Origin: Martinezella tropici
GTDB taxonomy: Bacteria; Pseudomonadota; Alphaproteobacteria; Rhizobiales; Rhizobiaceae
Assembly (NCBI RefSeq): GCF_008370325.1
Contig: NZ_VNIP01000006.1
Span: forward strand, 1-64,000
Reading direction: 5' to 3'
DNA: 64,000 nt
Made by a program: the position numbers and the translations under genes. Within the stretch, counting starts at the first letter, position 1, and every line of letters starts with the position of its first letter. Shown piece by piece: positions 62,028 through 64,000 of this stretch. The notes under the pieces are model-generated. The model had not been told where the DNA came from. It did no database searches and worked only from the letters and a program-made list of their open reading frames with translations.

Positions 62028-62438
62028 ATGAAGAAATTGATTTTGAGCCTTTTATTGACGGTCGCCATGTTCGATGCAGCCGCGGCGCAGTCGACAATTA
62101 AGCGTGACGGTTCGGCGCGCCTGATCGAATCCTACCGCGCCTATATCGGCAGCGACGATCTCTACAATTCCAAGGGCGAGCGCCTGATGGCGCCCTGGCA
62201 GATCATCCGACAGGATCGCGCGAACTATCACGCCTATCGCCGCCGCGACCGTGGCGACCAGGGAGACAGCTTCTTCTCGCAGGCGTCCAATCGCCAGAAT
62301 CTGGAAGCCATGCTGGCAAACGGCAATATTGCCAACGACGCCGGAAACCTCATCGTTCGCGGCAATGTCTGGATCACGGTCGATATCTATGGACACGGTG
62401 ATATCGGCCAGTGGGTCGATATCACTGTCCAGGACTGA
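62028..62438 (+). CDS. Small secreted hypothetical protein
   Basis: A 136-residue exported protein. The signal peptide is residues 1-20 (KKLILSLLLTVAMFDAAAA, cleavage before QSTIKRD). The mature region of about 116 residues is polar, with RLIESYRAYIGSDDLYNSKG and GNLIVRGNVWITVDIYGHGD, and has no cysteine. Function is unknown. The ATG at 62028 follows CGAGGAAAC and fits the signal peptide better than 61971. A hairpin terminator follows. Confidence 0.65.
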   Translation: MKKLILSLLLTVAMFDAAAAQSTIKRDGSARLIESYRAYIGSDDLYNSKGERLMAPWQIIRQDRANYHAYRRRDRGDQGDSFFSQASNRQNLEAMLANGNIANDAGNLIVRGNVWITVDIYGHGDIGQWVDITVQD

Positions 62439-62449
62439 TCAGGTGTCGT

Positions 62450-62480
62450 GAAAGCCGCACCGTTTCGGCGTGCGGCTTTC
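62450..62480. terminator. Stem-loop between convergent genes
   Basis: A perfect 11-bp stem GAAAGCCGCAC / GTGCGGCTTTC with a 9-nt loop, between the stops of the secreted-protein gene and the terC-like gene. It probably terminates both directions. Confidence 0.75.
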
Positions 62481-62484
62481 TCGA

Positions 62485-63228
62485 TCAATGGCCGCCGGAC
62501 GCCTTTTTCCGGCGGTTGCGCGCCAGCATATTGAGCACTTCCACCAGAGCCGAGAAGGCCATGGCGGCGTAGATGTAGCCCTTGGGCACATGCACGCCCA
62601 TGCCTTCGGCGATCAGCGTCGTACCGATCATCAGCAGGAAGGCGAGCGCGAGCATGACGATGCTCGGGTTCTGCTCGATGAAATTCGCGAGCGGCTTTGC
62701 GGCCACCAGCATCACGGTGACGGCGGCGATCACGGCGACAAACATGATCGGCAGATGCGGCGTCATGCCCACGGCGGTGATGATGCTGTCGATCGAGAAG
62801 ACCAGGTCGAGCAGCAGGATCTGGCCGATGGCCGAGGCAAAGCTTGAGGTCGTCGACTTGGCGATGAAATCCTCACCCTGTTCCTGAGGGTCGACATTGT
62901 GATGGATCTCCTTCGTCGCCTTCCAGACGAGGAAAAGGCCGCCGCCGATCAAGATCATGTCCTTCCAAGAGAAGCCCTGGCCGAAGATTTCGAAGACGGG
63001 CTGCGTGAGCTGCACGATCCAGGCGACGGTGCCGAGCAGGGCAAGGCGCATGACAAGGGCAAGGCCGATACCGATCTTGCGCGCCCTGTCGCGATGTTCG
63101 GCCGGAAGCTTGTTGGTCAGGATCGAGATGAAGATGAGGTTGTCGATGCCGAGGACGACCTCCATGACGACGAGCGTAATGAGTGCCACCCACGCGCTGG
63201 GATCCTGCAGCAGCCCAACAATATCCAT
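62485..63228 (-). CDS. TerC family membrane protein (YgdQ-like)
   Basis: A 247-residue polytopic membrane protein of the TerC family, about seven helices. Conserved acidic membrane motifs are [19 protein letters not shown] and [19 protein letters not shown], with aspartates typical of metal-transporting members. TerC proteins are linked to tellurite resistance and manganese export for exoenzyme metallation; which applies here is unknown. It ends 5 bp from a shared hairpin. Confidence 0.9.
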   Translation of the reverse strand: MDIVGLLQDPSAWVALITLVVMEVVLGIDNLIFISILTNKLPAEHRDRARKIGIGLALVMRLALLGTVAWIVQLTQPVFEIFGQGFSWKDMILIGGGLFLVWKATKEIHHNVDPQEQGEDFIAKSTTSSFASAIGQILLLDLVFSIDSIITAVGMTPHLPIMFVAVIAAVTVMLVAAKPLANFIEQNPSIVMLALAFLLMIGTTLIAEGMGVHVPKGYIYAAMAFSALVEVLNMLARNRRKKASGGH

Positions 63229-63388
63229 AGACGATTTCCCCTTTTGTCAGCATTCGCCGATGCTGACCCCCAGCTCCGGCCTTTCCAGAATGGCCGTAAT
63301 GTAAGGAGCACAGTTGCCCGTACAAGCGGCGCCGCCAATTTCGTGGCGGCGGCCTTTTGTTTTCAGGTCTTGTTTCGAGGCTTGGTTT

Positions 63389-64000
63389 CTAGGCTTTCAG
63401 GGGGATCCATATCTCCGTCACGCCCGTGCCCGTGCGCGGGTCGAAGCGCTCGTCGTAGCGTTCCATCATGTCGGGTGTGCCGCCATGCTGCTGGCCCGAC
63501 TGCGGAAGCCATTCGCCGAAGATCTGATGCACGGTGGCGGAAATGCCGGAGATATGGCCGCGATGCGCAAAGATCGCATAGCGCTGCTGCGGCAGTTTCG
63601 TGGTCACGAAACCTTCGGGCAGGTCGTCTGTGGCGGAGATTTCGGCGGCTGACATGTAGCGAAAACCTTCGCTGCCTTCCTCCGCCGGGGTACAGACGCC
63701 ATAGGCGACATTGCCGACCTGGCCTGGAATATGGCCGAAATGCTGGTTGAACTTCTGCCAGAGCGAGGGGATCGCCTGCGTGGCCTCATAGGCATAGGTT
63801 TCCGCAAGGCCGGCAAGCAGCATCGCGGGATGGGTTTCGAAGCGCGGTGCTTCGAGCTTGGGAAGGCGGGTGTCGTCCATTCTGATCGGCTCCTGTAGAG
63901 CGAGGTTGCGAACGTGCCCTTGCTTGCGCAGGCTTTCCGGCGTCATGCCGAACTGCTCGCGGAAGGCACGGGTGAATGCCTCGTGCGAGCCGTAACCGGC
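63389..64000 (-). CDS. AraC regulator with GyrI-like effector domain (5' end outside window)
   Basis: A partial gene. The frame stays open to the right edge: the last 54 bases encode AGYGSHEAFTRAFREQFG, the second helix-turn-helix of an AraC domain, and continue into MTPESLRKQG. A GyrI-like effector-binding domain follows (about 160 residues), with AMLLAGLAETYAYE, VAYGVCTP, YAIFAHRGHISGI and the C-terminal TEIWIPLKA. The fusion resembles Rob/SoxS-type regulators with a small-molecule sensor. An apparent start at 63946 is only an internal methionine. Confidence 0.88.
   Translation of the reverse strand, partial: AGYGSHEAFTRAFREQFGMTPESLRKQGHVRNLALQEPIRMDDTRLPKLEAPRFETHPAMLLAGLAETYAYEATQAIPSLWQKFNQHFGHIPGQVGNVAYGVCTPAEEGSEGFRYMSAAEISATDDLPEGFVTTKLPQQRYAIFAHRGHISGISATVHQIFGEWLPQSGQQHGGTPDMMERYDERFDPRTGTGVTEIWIPLKA

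Overview
The window looks like chromosome or chromid sequence of a fast-growing rhizobium (Rhizobium/Agrobacterium group). This rests on the CUT1 polyol transporter of the SmoEFGK type, the rhizobial families DUF6030 and DUF6074, RIME-like intergenic hairpins, the tRNA-Phe sequence type, and the high-GC codon use. Species-level naming is not possible from the sequence alone.

Bases 1-7228 are the right end of an integrated genetic element. It is less GC-rich and full of small hypothetical genes. It carries a RelE/HigB-type toxin with an HTH antitoxin, a frameshifted DUF4145 gene with a hexanucleotide repeat, a winged-helix replication-like gene ending in palindromic sites, and a cascade of overlapping small ORFs led by an excisionase-like gene. 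An Arc-type repressor with its operator repeats and a tyrosine integrase complete it. The integrase is followed by the 3' 47 nt of a tRNA-Phe gene, which marks the attachment site; the other end lies to the left of the window.

Bases 7564-12347 hold the conserved stress trio prkA-yeaH-spoVR. Then come a glutathione transferase, a DUF6030 membrane protein, a ROK sugar kinase overlapping cutC, and an OmpR/EnvZ-type two-component pair. Bases 18393-29202 form a polyol block: FucU/RbsD mutarotase, SorC regulator, SmoE-F-G-K ABC transporter, mannitol 2-dehydrogenase, HAD phosphatase, FGGY kinase, and a convergent RpiR regulator. Bases 29459-35185 hold housekeeping and repair genes (CysZ-like, nth, DUF2244, Ada-like), a second SorC regulator and transaldolase.

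Bases 35520-48821 form a divergent catabolic locus arranged around an IclR regulator and an 18-bp palindrome. Leftward are a lactonase-type amidohydrolase, a MaoC-fold protein and a CaiB/BaiF CoA-transferase. Rightward are a CUT1 sugar ABC transporter, an enolase-superfamily sugar-acid dehydratase, a RhaM-type mutarotase, a Gfo/Idh/MocA oxidoreductase, a second MaoC protein, a solute-binding-protein-like protein with no signal peptide, and an SDR like 2-keto-3-deoxy-L-fuconate dehydrogenase. The mixture of sugar-acid and CoA-type enzymes, and the apparently cytoplasmic binding protein, make this the least explained part of the window.

Bases 48928-64000 hold small membrane proteins (DUF1345, DUF1328), a leftward putrescine operon (potD-A-B-C plus aminobutyraldehyde dehydrogenase), a DEDD exonuclease, a LysR regulator, lysS-gltX, a TerC-family protein and a truncated AraC regulator at the right edge. 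Four copies of a roughly 185-bp inverted-repeat element sit between gene blocks at 32511, 35304, 45026 and 49935. Two related hairpin elements and two RIME-like elements are also present.
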